Under the pieces are notes generated by a model. It was not told the DNA's origin. It saw only the letters and a program-made list of their open reading frames with translations, and ran no database searches. A program made the translations under genes and the position numbers. From the NCBI GenBank assembly GCA_949316235.1, contig OX438743.1, forward strand, positions 29,977,242-30,041,241: a stretch of DNA of 64,000 nt. The letters are read 5' to 3'. The stretch comes from Oegoconia quadripuncta. Taxonomy: Eukaryota; Arthropoda; Insecta; Lepidoptera; Autostichidae. Below, piece by piece: positions 45,101 through 55,163 of the stretch; within the stretch, counting starts at the first letter, position 1, and every line of letters starts with the position of its first letter.

Positions 45101-45631
45101 TATCTACGTCAGCACAAAGCCTAGTAAAATATCTGATGAATGTAATTAGCATAAGGTAATTGTCACAAATACTCACATGTCTACACGCGATTTTAAACAG
45201 CACGTCACATCCAAAAAATTGCTCAAATACTGTTTTCGACCGCAGTGGAAATTTAGCGCATAAGGATGCATTCTTTAGGTATGCCCCGCACGGGGGGACT
45301 GGATCACGAGCAAGTGGTGACAGACGCAGTGCGTAAACGCATACCACTAGCACACAGGAACATAAGTCCCGTTTTGCCCCGAGCCTCATTTTGCCCCAAG
45401 TTCCCTACATGCGCTAATTAATAGTAAAACACAGAGTATCGGTTATTGGATACGGACTCAGCAAAGATGGAGCTTTATGATGACCTATGACAAGCTAGCT
45501 AGAACATTGATTTTTCTTTTTCAGTCATCTACGCGCTGATCCTGATGATGATAAGGAAAACGTACACGAAATTCGAGAGGAACAAGCAATTTCAACACGA
45601 AGTCCTTGTGGAGGGCCCGAGGAAATGTTAA
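33151..45631 (+). CDS. Four-transmembrane protein A (5 coding exons, 175 aa)
   Basis: Join 33151-33155, 37483-37555, 40853-41056, 43260-43398 and 45525-45631; 528 nt in frame with GT-AG at every junction. The first coding exon is only ATGAA. The product starts [20 protein letters not shown]. Four hydrophobic segments lie at about residues 18-47, 61-92, 100-124 and 132-148, with a short charged C-terminal tail ([20 protein letters not shown] and RKC). No signal peptide or catalytic motif is visible. It looks like a small insect-specific tetraspan membrane protein. DUF4728-like or MARVEL-like families are possibilities I cannot test. Exon number and intron phases (after the first full exon: 0, 0, 1) match the paralogue at 55.2-58.7 kb. 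If translation instead starts at the second Met, exon 1 is non-coding. Confidence 0.85.
33735..33788. repeat. 54-bp perfect palindrome without spacer
   Basis: 27 bases ('tacctagatactatctactt' then tgtacat at the centre) are followed at once by their exact complement. Further 'tatctaggta' pieces follow to about 33.81 kb. It lies in intron 1 of four-TM gene A. Confidence 0.95.
35608..35925. mobile_element. Foldback element with internal 21-bp tandem repeats
   Basis: The outer arms share 'gattcggatgtacacca' and 'acagtacgatgcgacggca', then 'ccactccaaaactggtttta', in inverted orientation. The centre holds nearly three copies of 'tttagttggtgtacatcata' plus g (35719-35778). It lies in intron 1 of gene A. 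Confidence 0.8.
36120..36375 (+). pseudogene. CR1/Jockey-type reverse transcriptase C-terminal tail
   Basis: The frame reads [20 protein letters not shown], then [20 protein letters not shown] and ends ...SLSIR stop, with an A tail. WNSLP...F..F K.R...L is the usual end of these polyproteins. The core domains are missing. Confidence 0.8.
36583..36715. mobile_element. 133-bp MITE with 4-bp TSD (TATG)
   Basis: Inverted ends ttcactgtcgtaa and ttacgacagtgaa. TATG lies immediately before (36579-36582) and after (36716-36719). Weaker inverted similarity continues inward. Confidence 0.8.
37756..38082 (-). repeat. SINE-A, full length with tRNA-like head
   Basis: The reference copy for the family. 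On the minus strand it begins 'cctccgtggctcaatgttaa', has 'gcgggttcgatccccagcgg', then the full body, and ends in an A-rich tail. It lies in intron 2 of gene A. Confidence 0.85.
38095..38270 (+). repeat. REP-D copy
   Basis: 'tgttggggcacagcctcctc', 'ggagagggtatgacc' and 'tgggtttgtgtcagtttggg'. It abuts the SINE-A on its left. Confidence 0.7.
38280..40850. other. Intron 2 of gene A (right part)
   Basis: Mostly unrecognised. At 39.07-39.18 kb there is a retrotransposon 3'-UTR-like segment ('ttctttattgcacat', 'agagatctcttccagcctac'). The 75-codon frame at 39477-39704 has no family or splice support. Confidence 0.45.
42140..42353 (+). repeat. Lepidopteran interspersed element, uninterrupted copy
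   Basis: Runs from 'tataaatgcgaaagtttgg' to 'gctgcgggcggaacactagt'. It is used here as the reference for the split copies at 6.1 and 53.8 kb, and is nested inside the larger TA-flanked element. Confidence 0.8.
42410..42640 (-). pseudogene. Non-LTR reverse transcriptase C-terminal tail
   Basis: Minus strand: [20 protein letters not shown], then [20 protein letters not shown] and ...[13 protein letters not shown] stop. It is a typical Jockey/CR1 polyprotein end, 5'-truncated, and lies inside the TA-flanked composite element. Confidence 0.85.
43503..43632. repeat. Unclassified repeat (partner at 19.8 kb)
   Basis: Same order of motifs as 19,775-19,912 ('gtgggatagttgtatatttc', 'gaatgagcaggacaaat'). 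It sits directly after exon 4 of gene A. Confidence 0.7.
44454..45405 (-). mobile_element. pogo/Tigger-like transposon relic
   Basis: Inverted ends ggaacttggggca and tgccccaagttcc. Several GGGGCAAAA motifs lie inside. On the minus strand between about 44.75 and 44.96 kb one reads [13 protein letters not shown], then NMMRAIDAV and [20 protein letters not shown], with stops between. That is the N-terminal helix-turn-helix of pogo-type transposases. The DDE domain is gone. It lies in the last intron of gene A. Confidence 0.75.
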
Positions 45632-47567
45632 TTGATTTATGTTAATTTTAAACAATACTCATGATATACCTACTCGTACTTGAGCTTGTAGATACAATCC
45701 ATTAGGGAGCCGGGGTGTGGAGGGAAAGGTATGTGGGCAGATCCGTGGACACAGACGGATCCCCTCATATCAACTTTGGCGTGCATCAATGTCCGCATTG
45801 TTGTCATTTTATAGGATAAAATGGATCTCCCATTAAAATTATCGACATCATTTTATGATAGTTCTATACGTATTAGTTCGAAACTGAGATTTATTCACTT
45901 GATAGGGTAGTGTTGCTGGCAGCAGTGATCATGCATTATATTGTGATTTACGTAAATAATACAGGCAGCGAGAAGAAGAAAGAAACATTCTTTATTGTAC
46001 ACAACTTAAAAATATACACAGTCAAATTATTTAAATAGGTCAGTTGGCAGAGCGGCTGACGCTGGCCTGTTTGTAGGGCCAAGCTTGCCGAGAGACGTGT
46101 CATGCCTATGGTCCCCGGAGGCCAGAAATTGTATGTACTTACAACGTTCCTACTTTTAGTAAGTCATAAATTCATCATCATATCAGCCGACATGCTGGAC
46201 AAAGGCCTCCCCCAAAGATCTCCACAACGATCCAGCGGCATCCCGCGATCCAAATCGTGGGTCCACTCCGTGAGGGGCTCGGGGGGAACGCTGGGTCTTC
46301 GTTGCATGGTCGTCACTCGAGTCATAAATTTTATTATTTATATATTAAAAACTTAAATCAATGTATACCTTGACCATAGAAACAACGAATGAGAGTATAT
46401 TCATCATGTGTCAAAATGGAATTACCTGGCTCTCTATTATGTTGCGAACTTGTGTATTGCACGTGTGTTAAAATGTTGACAAGACTGCGTCGACATTGAT
46501 TCTTGATTCTGCTCCTTCTATTAGCATATCAGTACCTCGAAGTGCAGCTAATGGCAGGTCTGTATTAGTCATGGCAAGAATAAATGTTTTCTTTTACCGT
46601 GTTAAAATAAACCTATGATCTCCAACATTTACAGCCTGCTATACCGATTATAATCATACTCTTGTCCTAGTTGAAGTTCAAATAAATATACTGTAGCTTT
46701 ATGAAGTAATTTCTTCCAGAAGAATATAGGATAAGTAGACCCACTGGTGAGTAGGTAACAGTTAGTTACCTATTCATTTCTTCTGGGGTTCCTCAGTTAT
46801 ACCGGTGTTGCAGTGCTGGTTGAGATTAATATTTTAATTTTGTCAGTTAGAACCCATTACAATAAATTATGGGTTCGCCGTAAGCTCGAGTCTTCATACA
46901 CCAGGATTAATCTAAAAGACAGTTGCGTGGACATCATATGATAATTGTCTTCGTTTATGATTGGATCAATAGAATTGGAGGCATATGAAATTTTTAACAA
47001 TATTTTGATTACGTCATACTTCTTTTTATAGAGAATCGAGTCCTTAACTATTTAATTATAGTAAAATTAACAATATAAATGAAGCGGCTTGTAATCGTAG
47101 TAATCAAGCCATAAACTTCAAAGGAAGGAAAATTAAAATGTCGGATGTCATAGAAATGTAAACTTAAGTATAAGAATAATGTATTAATGATTGTTTTGAA
47201 CTCAGTGTCTTCAATGAGAATTAAATGTGTATTGATGTACCTATATATTGTTTCATTCCTTCAAGCAAGCGCCATAATCTCGACTGCCCTACTTGTTGCA
47301 ATTTTAATGTAGCGTCTTTACTGCATTGTTGCTTTGTGTTTCGGGACAGACTAAGTAGTCTTGAAAAATATTTAAAACGTTCTACAATCAAACTGAGTAA
47401 CGAATACATCGAACCCGCGATCTTGGATCGACTACTCTGTTTGGGGAGGTGGTGCTGAATGCAATCTGTTTTGAAGATTATTTAGTTCCAGCCCTGAAAC
47501 AAGTATAGTTACCGCACCAAGCGTATCACTGACTCATCTACAAAAGAATTATCAGCCTTACATATCC

Positions 47568-47650
47568 TCATTGTTGGGGCGCAGGCTCCTCTCACTGAGC
47601 GCGAGTATGGTCCAGTGCTGACTGGTGGATTTGTGCCAGAGATTTTCTAC
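47568..47650 (+). repeat. REP-D fragment
   Basis: 'attgttggggcgcaggctcc' and 'gtggatttgtgccagag', with a middle more diverged than in other copies. Confidence 0.55.
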
Positions 47651-47761
47651 TGTGGAAAATAACCAGCATCAACACTATATAACAATGTTTGAGTGCATCG
47701 TCCCAGCAGCGCCACGGTGTCCGATTTGCATATAAATTGGACTATAAAAAATCAAGACGAC

Positions 47762-48000
47762 TTTTTTTTATGCACAACGGGTTGATACTTACCTCAATCA
47801 CACCTGATGTTAAGTGAAGATGAGTTCGAGGTGGAAGCGTAGTGACCCGGAAACCCCGACACATTTGGGGGACTGGCTATCTTATCTCTGACATCCGGAA
47901 CACAATAATGCTATTAACATTGCTACTTGACGGCAGATTTAGATAAGATGGTGGTAGTTAGCCAGGCGGACATTTAAAATGCCGTACCACCAACCAAAAA
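47762..48000 (-). repeat. SINE-A copy, headless
   Basis: Poly-T start, 'cacacctgatgttaagtgaa', 'ccaggcggacatttaaaatg', and it stops before the tRNA-like head. Confidence 0.8.
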
Positions 48001-48296
48001 ATATATTTTTTCACTTCAGTCTCTCGTGGCGCTGCTGGGATGGTGTCGTCACGCCAGTGCCACAGCTATAATCCCTTTAATTGTAAAACATCGTAAATCT
48101 GATTACACTAAAATTTGGTCATTATTTTTACCATTAGCACAAGCTGAAATTCCACCACGAAGATGATGTCGTCCCAGCAGAGCCACAGCTGGATCTCAGC
48201 AATTAGAATTTTGTACTGAAATCTGATTGCACACAGATTTAGTCTTTCTTTGTAATGCATGGTAAAATTGGAATATCCACAATTCATAGTGTAGTA

Positions 48297-48417
48297 TTTT
48301 TTTTTTATGCACAACGGGATGTTACTTGACCTCTATCACACCTGATGTTAAGTGAAGATGAGGTCGAAGGTGGAAGCGTAGTGACCCGGAAACCCCAGCA
48401 TATTTGGGGGACTGGCA
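48297..48417 (-). repeat. SINE-A copy, strongly 5'-truncated
   Basis: Only the tail-proximal 120 bases remain. It abuts a SINE-B that begins at about 48422. Confidence 0.75.
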
Positions 48418-48421
48418 GTAT

Positions 48422-48681
48422 AAATAAATAATAATAAATAAATACACACAGCGCCATCTAGTTCCACACTAAGCAACTAGGCTTGTATTTTGGATATCAA
48501 ATGGTTGATAAACTGCACAAATACATTTTTATTGTAAATAAATACATATATAAATGGAAAACATCCATAACTCGGGTACATATATGTCTGTATTCATCAT
48601 ACAAACATGCCCCTAGCGGGATTCGAACTCGCGACCTTTTCGTATAGCAGTCAGAGTTTCTAACCACAAATACAGGTCGTC
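48422..48681 (-). repeat. SINE-B copy
   Basis: Complete with tail, body and tRNA-like head ('cgggattcgaactcgcgacc'). It lies back to back with a truncated SINE-A. Confidence 0.8.
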
Positions 48682-49025
48682 GAATGATTTTATAGCACCG
48701 ATAAGTGCTATAACACCAAAAGAATGAACTTTTTTATTAAAACGCTAAAATTTACATGTTAGATAACATTCGCGCATCCTCTTCTCTTCATTAAACAATA
48801 CCAAATGAAACCATTATTGGAATATTCATCCTTTCACAGAAATCATACGGGAAACTTGTAGATACATTTCAACCATCGTTCCAGCAACCCCACCCAGTAC
48901 AGCGATACCTGGGCACCCCTGTCGACAAACTGAATATATCAACATTTAGTCAAATTATAGCGAACCCCTGTAAAAATCTGACTACTAGTAAAGCACAGCT
49001 ATATTCCGAACCCTACTTACTACTT

Positions 49026-49141
49026 CCATCCTAAATGCAGAGACTAAATCGGCATACATTGCCGGGGGGCTTGGATCTGTTAATTCAAATATTACCACCA
49101 CCAGCAATGTATGTCGAATTAGTCTCCGCATTTTAGATGGT
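49026..49141. mobile_element. Foldback element
   Basis: Arms of about 42 bases ('ccatcctaaatgcagagact' and 'ggcatacattgccgggg') pair with the right half around a 30-base loop, with a handful of mismatches. Confidence 0.75.
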
Positions 49142-49261
49142 GTAATAAGCGCTTCCAATCTTCCGATTTTTTAATTAGAGTGTTCCCTAATTATATTTCC
49201 TACAAATAATAGTATAGCCTCATTCCGATTGACTCAAGGTTGTGATTTACTTACTTGACAG

Positions 49262-49285
49262 AGCCAATCAGAGCGCTATATAAGG
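49262..49285 (+). promoter_or_regulatory. Orphan CCAAT/TATA promoter-like site
   Basis: 'gccaatcagagcgc' is followed by 'tatataagggcgg', a textbook CCAAT-TATA arrangement about 10 bases apart. No supported gene starts downstream. The first ATG gives only 14 codons. It may be a retroelement or noncoding RNA promoter, or chance. Confidence 0.4.
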
Positions 49286-49483
49286 GCGGATGCAGCTTTC
49301 GAGTCGCGGGAGGTCCTGGACAGGCTCAAAACTAACAATAAAAAAAAGAAAAATGATGAGCTTGGCTCTTGATCCTGGATCCGTCGTTGGAGTGTAAATA
49401 AGTTGACAGGACTAACCGGTAACTCATTCGAAATTTTTAGACATTTGGTGGCTACGCGCGCTATGTTTGAACGATAATAAAGC

Positions 49484-49582
49484 AAAATGTGTTGGGGTTT
49501 TAGGGTCAGTACGGTTCCACCTTCGACCTCATCTTCACTTAACATCAGGTGTGATTGAGCATAAGTACGAAAAAAAAAATCA
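49484..49582 (+). repeat. SINE-A 3' fragment
   Basis: 'gtgttggggttttagggtca' to 'cataagtacg' and an A tail. Confidence 0.7.
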
Positions 49583-49884
49583 TAACCAATGTTACTTACT
49601 ACGTTACGCGCATTTCGTATCACGCTACTCATTTGAGCGGAAATTAGCCTGGAGTTTTACAGGAAAACACAAACATACATATTTACATAGACACATACTT
49701 ACACACACGCCTACAAACAACACTTCTTGTATACCCTCCCTCAGGTTCCTTTAAACTTCACTAAGTCAATTTATATATAAACTTTAGATTGTAAGTTCTA
49801 ACTCGTTAGCATGATCCTTAATTCGATCAAATTCTAAATTTTCATTAATATAAAAAATATATATATAAAAAATAAAAGTACTTA

Positions 49885-50345
49885 CATACATAACTTCACG
49901 ACTTTTATCCCAAATGGGGTGGTCAGAGATAAATAAATAATTAATATATATCCTTAGACATAAACACAGCGCCATCTAGTTCCACAGTAAGCAACTATAG
50001 GCTTGTGTTGTGGATACCAGATGGTTGATATACTACATAAATACATTTTTTTTTGTAAATAAATACTTATTATAAATGAAAACATCCATAACTCGGTACA
50101 CATGTCCATATTCATCACACAAACATCCCGTTCGAATCCCGCAAGGGGCATACCCTTGCGGGATTCGAACCCGCAACCTTTTGGTATAGTGGTCAGAGTT
50201 GCTAACCACTACACCAAACAAGACATCCTAAACAATAGTGCAAAACTATAGATGTTTTTCGGTGGAATGTCCCTTAGTCGCAATTTACGACACCCCCGGG
50301 GAGGTACGGGTTGGTTCTATTCTATTTGTGTGCCGAACCCACACA
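49885..50345 (+). repeat. REP-E split by a SINE-B
   Basis: The left part ends at 'gtggtcagagat' (49932). The right part resumes at 'acatcctaaacaatagtgca' (about 50223). The SINE-B at 49931-50220 lies between, in minus orientation. The intact copy at 3.95-4.25 kb shows that the halves are contiguous. Confidence 0.8.
49931..50220 (-). repeat. SINE-B inserted in REP-E
   Basis: Full-length, with a local inverted duplication at its head: 'cgttcgaatcccgcaagggg' is followed by 'cccttgcgggattcgaaccc', so the B-box region is present twice in opposite orientation (about 50128-50175). Confidence 0.8.
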
Positions 50346-50592
50346 GCATTTATTACTTACCTATTGGAATCAGTTTGCTACCAGATGCTACATACAGATA
50401 ATATTGAAATCTTATTATTTGGCATACTTACAAGATCAATAATATTTAAATGCTGTTAAGATTTCGTGTGATTAAATAAAGAATTTTTTTTTATACTCAT
50501 GAGTGGTTTACTTCGTAACGTCTAAGATTTATTAGTTCAGAAAAAAATGCGCGAAATATCATCAGGTTTACATCAGCTTCTTCTTCTTCAAT

Positions 50593-51640
50593 TTAAGAGC
50601 TATGCTCTTGTCGGTGGAGTAACGACCATGTCTCTCTACTTTCCGCCCTCGTTTTAACCTCTTGGTACGACACGACATTCACCTTCTCTTTCACTTGGTC
50701 AAAGTAATTACGCCTAGGTCTTCCCCTTCCTCTCTTTCCTTCAATCTTTCCCTCAATTATGTTCTTCAAAAAAATATCGTGTCGTAACAAGTGACCTATC
50801 ATCTTTCCTCTTCGGTTCTCAACTGTGGCTAACAGGCATCTTTTCTCCTTTACCATCACTAACACCTCTTCATTTGTTCTCTTCTCGGTCCAGCTTATTC
50901 CCTCCATTCGTCTCCAGCACCACATCTCGAATGCCTCTAACCTTTCTCTATCCCTTTGTGTTAAAGTCCATGTCTCACAGCCGTATACCTATACTCCATA
51001 CATAGCATTTTATCAGCGGCTTTCTAGCTTTTTTGCTTATTTTAGCTTTAAATAGATGTTTTTTGTTATTAAAAGCCCTTTTTGCCATCGCTATCCTTAT
51101 GACTATGTCTGGAGTACACCTCGAGTCACTTGTGATCAAACTTCCTAGATATTTAAACGAGTTGACCTGTTCTATTGTCTTGTTGTGAATATTTATAGGA
51201 CTATGTGCTGGTTTTGACTTTGAAGTTACTAGTGTTTTTGTTTTTGAAATATTGATTTTGAGTCCTGTTTCCTTGAATATATTATCCATATCTTGAATTA
51301 GATCCTGTAATTGATGTGAGTTTTCAGCTAGAGCTGCTATATCATCTGCAAACCTGATAAATTGAATCCTTTCACCGTTAATTTTAATTCCTCCTTTATG
51401 TGACTCGGATATTTTGTGTATTGCTGACTCTATAAATATATTAAAGATTAATGGTGAGAGTGGGCATCCTTGTCTAACACCTTGTCTTATTTTCGCTGTT
51501 CTCTTTTCATCACCTATTTCTATTATGGTTTTCTGATCCTTGTAAAGCTGGTATATGATTCTTCTTTCTCTGTAATCCATACCCATTCGCTTCAAGATGT
51601 TCATCATTTTTTTCCAGCCCACTTTATCAAAAGCCTTTTC
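50593..51640 (-). pseudogene. Non-LTR retrotransposon with reverse transcriptase domain, frameshifted
   Basis: Minus strand. The upstream frame (51622-50975) has YRERRIIYQLYKDQ, RQGVRQGCPLSPLIFNIFIE and the catalytic FADDIAALAEN block, then NISKTKTLVTSK and FKYLGSLITSD. The downstream frame (50925-50593) has [12 protein letters not shown] and GHLLRHD...GKRGRGRPRRNYFDQV, then ends. A frame change near 50.98 kb separates them. The 5' part (endonuclease) is missing. It is the best-preserved member of the family also found at 10.0-10.4 kb. Confidence 0.85.
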
Positions 51641-52704
51641 CTTTTACATCAGCTAAACCCGTTAAAATAGTGCGATTGGTTTGTTGATCTTCTCCTGTTA
51701 TTAAGAGTGTATGGGCTGCCTTTTGTTAGGTATAGGTGATCTGTGTGTGAAGTGTAAGTTTTGTCTCGTTTTTAACTTTACCATCGCGTTCGCGTTTACG
51801 AAAAAAGTCCCTATGAAAAAAATCGTTTTGCAAACTATCCGCTAGAGGCGCTGCACATTTCTCCATACAAATCTTCACGTAAACGTGAACGCGGTAATAA
51901 AGTTAAGTCGAAACAAAACCACAGATTACTAATGACAAAACTTACACTCATCCCTCTGGTGCATTAAGGAAGTGTCTAACATTTTTAGTACTCACGGGAA
52001 ATATGTGAATGTGTCATTATTATCACAAACCGGTAATTCCATATAGGTAATTCCGCTGACTTAGGTAAGTCGTCCTAATAAAAAGCGGCCAAGAGCATGT
52101 TGGATAAATATTCGTAGGGTTCCGCCACGGTTCCGCTATGATAGGGCTTGGTCCGCACTGGTAATCTTTACTCTAATAATGAACTTTTTAATGTTTGGCC
52201 TGCCTGCTTTATTTGGGGTTATTTCTGTTTTTTTTAGGATTAAACCAAGCTTCGTAATTCGTAATTCTATAACATATATTTTGAAATTGCATAAAAATCA
52301 GCTGTTTCATACGAGACTTCAACATCTGTGACGAGTGACAACAACAAAGGTAAATTCGTATTAAAAGAAGATTGTAGTTTATGAGAACGAAATGTCATCA
52401 TGTTATTATTATGACAAACATGCGTTAAGAGGCACAATAAAATTATGCCTTGTCTGACACAGAACAAATAATGTTAGAGACCGTATTGAGTTCTTTCCCT
52501 TTTTGCTAAATGAACCCTAATTAGATACATCGCAAGAAACCAACCAGGAAAATTGTTTTGGAATAAAATTTTGTTTTTGTGATGTCATAGGTACCTGATC
52601 CCTCTATATTACTACGAGTAGGGTTATTCTAAACTGAACTTAATTGCTTTAAAAGTTTTAAAATTTTGTTATTTTACTTTTCGAACACTTTATAAACTTT
52701 TTCG

Positions 52705-52970
52705 TTGCGCGTCGGTGGCTCAAAGACGCGGTCTCCCAATTTGGGATAATTTAATTACTTATGTGCAGGGCATTTATCTCACTGCTCTTAAAACGGCGAA
52801 GGAAAACATCGTGAGGAAACCTGCATTCCAGAGAAATTAAAAAAAAATCAAAGGCACCCCGCATTGGCCCAGCGTGGTGGACTATGACCCATACTGCCTC
52901 ATATACGAGTGAAGATCTGTATCCCTGCAGTGGGATGTTTACGGCTTGACGATGATGATGATATATTCGT
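52705..52970 (+). repeat. SINE-C copy, diverged
   Basis: 'gtcggtggctcaaagacgcg', then an internal deletion removing the B-box, 'ggaaaacatcgtgaggaaac', 'cattggcccagcgtggtgga' and a gatgatgatga tail. Confidence 0.75.
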
Positions 52971-53619
52971 TGAGGGTTGAGGGTAGGTATCTTACCAAAA
53001 ATATTACTGTAAAATAAGAGGCTAATTTCTCATTCAGTTGTCATTTAGATCTACAAAAGCTAGATCTAATGCTAAGTTTCTATTTGCCAAGTTTTGTAAT
53101 AATATGCACCTGCTCACTGAATTTTAAGTGGTAAGATACCATATTTCAAATATTAGGTCTGAGTGAGTCAGTGAGTGACAAAATCTCCTTTTCTTGAGAG
53201 TTTTTATCTCAGGAACTATTAAAGAGCTACAGATTTGAAAATTGGAACATTGTGTAATGAATGATAGGTGTCACATTTAAAGTGATGATATTTTACTCAG
53301 GTAATTTAATAATAGTACATGTAATAGTACTACTAGTACTACTAGTTACTAAGATAGAGGGAGTGAAAAATGGCTCAAATGGTGCGTGAGAATGGCATTA
53401 TGAACTATTCTGCGCTTCGATAAACAGTTGTGTTAATGACATGTGTCAGTATTTTATCGTTTCTCAGTATTTATAAACTGTATTTATAAAAAAAAATATA
53501 AATAAAAATCAGTATGTGTAAACAAACATATTCATAATGTCAATTATAAACTGCATACACGGTTTTAAAACTGACCCTCTGAAGCGATAATGAAACTCTT
53601 CTTATTACTGTGTTTTTTT

Positions 53620-53745
53620 TTAAATTATGATTGACTGGATTCGCGTTTGACCACAATCTCACCTGATGGAAAGTGACGATGTGGTCGAAGATGAAGCACG
53701 CGATCCCAGTAAATGCCTATTCACTCTGCTCTTGAAGATCCCAAG
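53620..53745 (-). repeat. CR1/Jockey-type retrotransposon 3' tail
   Basis: Complement of the tail at 36.2-36.37 kb ('ctcacctgatggaaagtgac', 'taaatgcctattcactctgc'). Confidence 0.7.
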
Positions 53746-53779
53746 TCTGTCTGTCATCTGTCATCCATCACTATCTAAC

Positions 53780-54690
53780 TAACATTATAAATGAGCATGT
53801 TTGGATTTTTGTTGGTTTATTTGTTTGTTTCTCCATCAGGGCGAAACGGATGAACGGATTTGGAAGAAATTTTGTACATAGGTAAAATATACCCTACATT
53901 AAGACATAGGATACTTTTATCCCGAGTAATCCCGGGATATCAAATTAAATCAAATCAAAATATTTTATTTCAAAGGATAGAATTATCACTTGAAAACGTC
54001 ACTATTAATATTAATATTACATTATATTTTAATTTTAAATTTACTGCTCATTCACAAAGCTGACTCCCCAGAGAAGAACGAGCAAGAAACTCTAGGGTTG
54101 CTCTTTTAAACAGATTATAGGTTGCGATTTGATAATTAAGTATATGAATAATAAGACAGCTGTCCATGCTTGCTTATCATTCAAATAGTCAGTGATTTTA
54201 TAATAGCCTTTTGTTAATAATTTCTGTTTTATGATTGCTTTAAATTTATTTAAAGGCAAATTTTGAATGTCTACTGGAACCTTATTATAAAAGCGTATAC
54301 ATTGCCCTTTGAAGGATTTACTAACTTTGTGAAGTCGGCTAACAAACAGATAACTGGTTCTTATTCCTTGTATTAACATTGTGCTTATCACAATTTTTAG
54401 CGAATAAGGTTATATTTTTTTGCATATAACAAATTCTCATAAATGTATTGAGATGCCATTGTTAAGATATTAATTTCCTTAAACTTATCTCTAATAGACT
54501 CTCTAGGTCCTAATTTATAAATGGCACGAATAGCACGCTTCTGCAGAACAAAAATGATATGTATGTCAGCAGCGTTTCCCCACAACAATATGCCATATGA
54601 TATCAAGCTGCAAGATAAACAAATTTAACATGCGGATATGTTTATAAAGCTATTCAACACAGGCGAAGACGCGGGCGGAAAGCTAGTATA
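53780..54690 (+). repeat. Lepidopteran element split by a reverse transcriptase fragment
   Basis: The left part ends near 53945 ('ttttatcccgagtaatccc'). The right part resumes near 54633 and ends 'gcgggcggaaagctagt'. Between them is a minus-oriented retrotransposon end. Confidence 0.75.
53946..54632 (-). pseudogene. Non-LTR reverse transcriptase C-terminal fragment, frameshifted
   Basis: Minus strand. SYGILLWGNAADIHIIFVLQ and KRAIRAIYKLGPRESIRDKF lie in one frame (54606-54397). RLHKVSKSFKGQCIRFYNKV and PVDIQNLPLNKFK lie in another (54391-54092). SYGI.LWG is a common thumb/C-terminal motif of Jockey-like elements. The tail has repeated tcaaat/atcaaa units. A fragment of the same 3' end is at about 24.9-25.0 kb. 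Confidence 0.8.
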
Positions 54691-55163
54691 GGTATGTTTC
54701 ATTTATATATTTATGTTGAACACGAAAAGTGCAAGTGCTACGTTGCGAAATGGGAGCCCAGTGTTATTCAATTTAACTCCAAGGCGAATGCTTCCGTCAC
54801 ACGTGTTTCGAGATCGGAATGATTATAATGTATGTATTACATGTGTATATTCTATTCTATACATTACATTTACTTATCTGTTTGCGCATGTGCATCGTGT
54901 GTCGCTAGATGTACGGACATGACGTGTAATGTTGACTGCGATTGCGGTTTACCCCGGCAAGTCGTTCGTAAACATGAGGAAATACCTAATTAATATTATT
55001 GTAGCCCCTGAACGAATGTATCGTCTCATATGTTAAATTAAATTAATTGACAACAGCTATAATATTGTCAAAAATTTGTAAATGAGGTCAATTAATATTG
55101 AAATTCTACTTTTATCTAGAAGTGAACAGTGCTGTGTTTACACTTTGTGACGTTTTGTTCGTG

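Larger units (their letters stand above)
45632..55163. other. Intergenic between the two four-TM genes
   Basis: About 9.5 kb without a supported host gene. It holds an RTE tail fragment (46.18-46.32 kb), SINE-A and SINE-B copies (47.8-50.2 kb), an orphan TATA/CCAAT promoter-like site (49.26 kb), two frameshifted reverse transcriptase pseudogenes and a SINE-C. The remaining sequence (46.4-47.5, 51.65-52.7, 54.7-55.1 kb) shows nothing I recognise. Confidence 0.6.
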
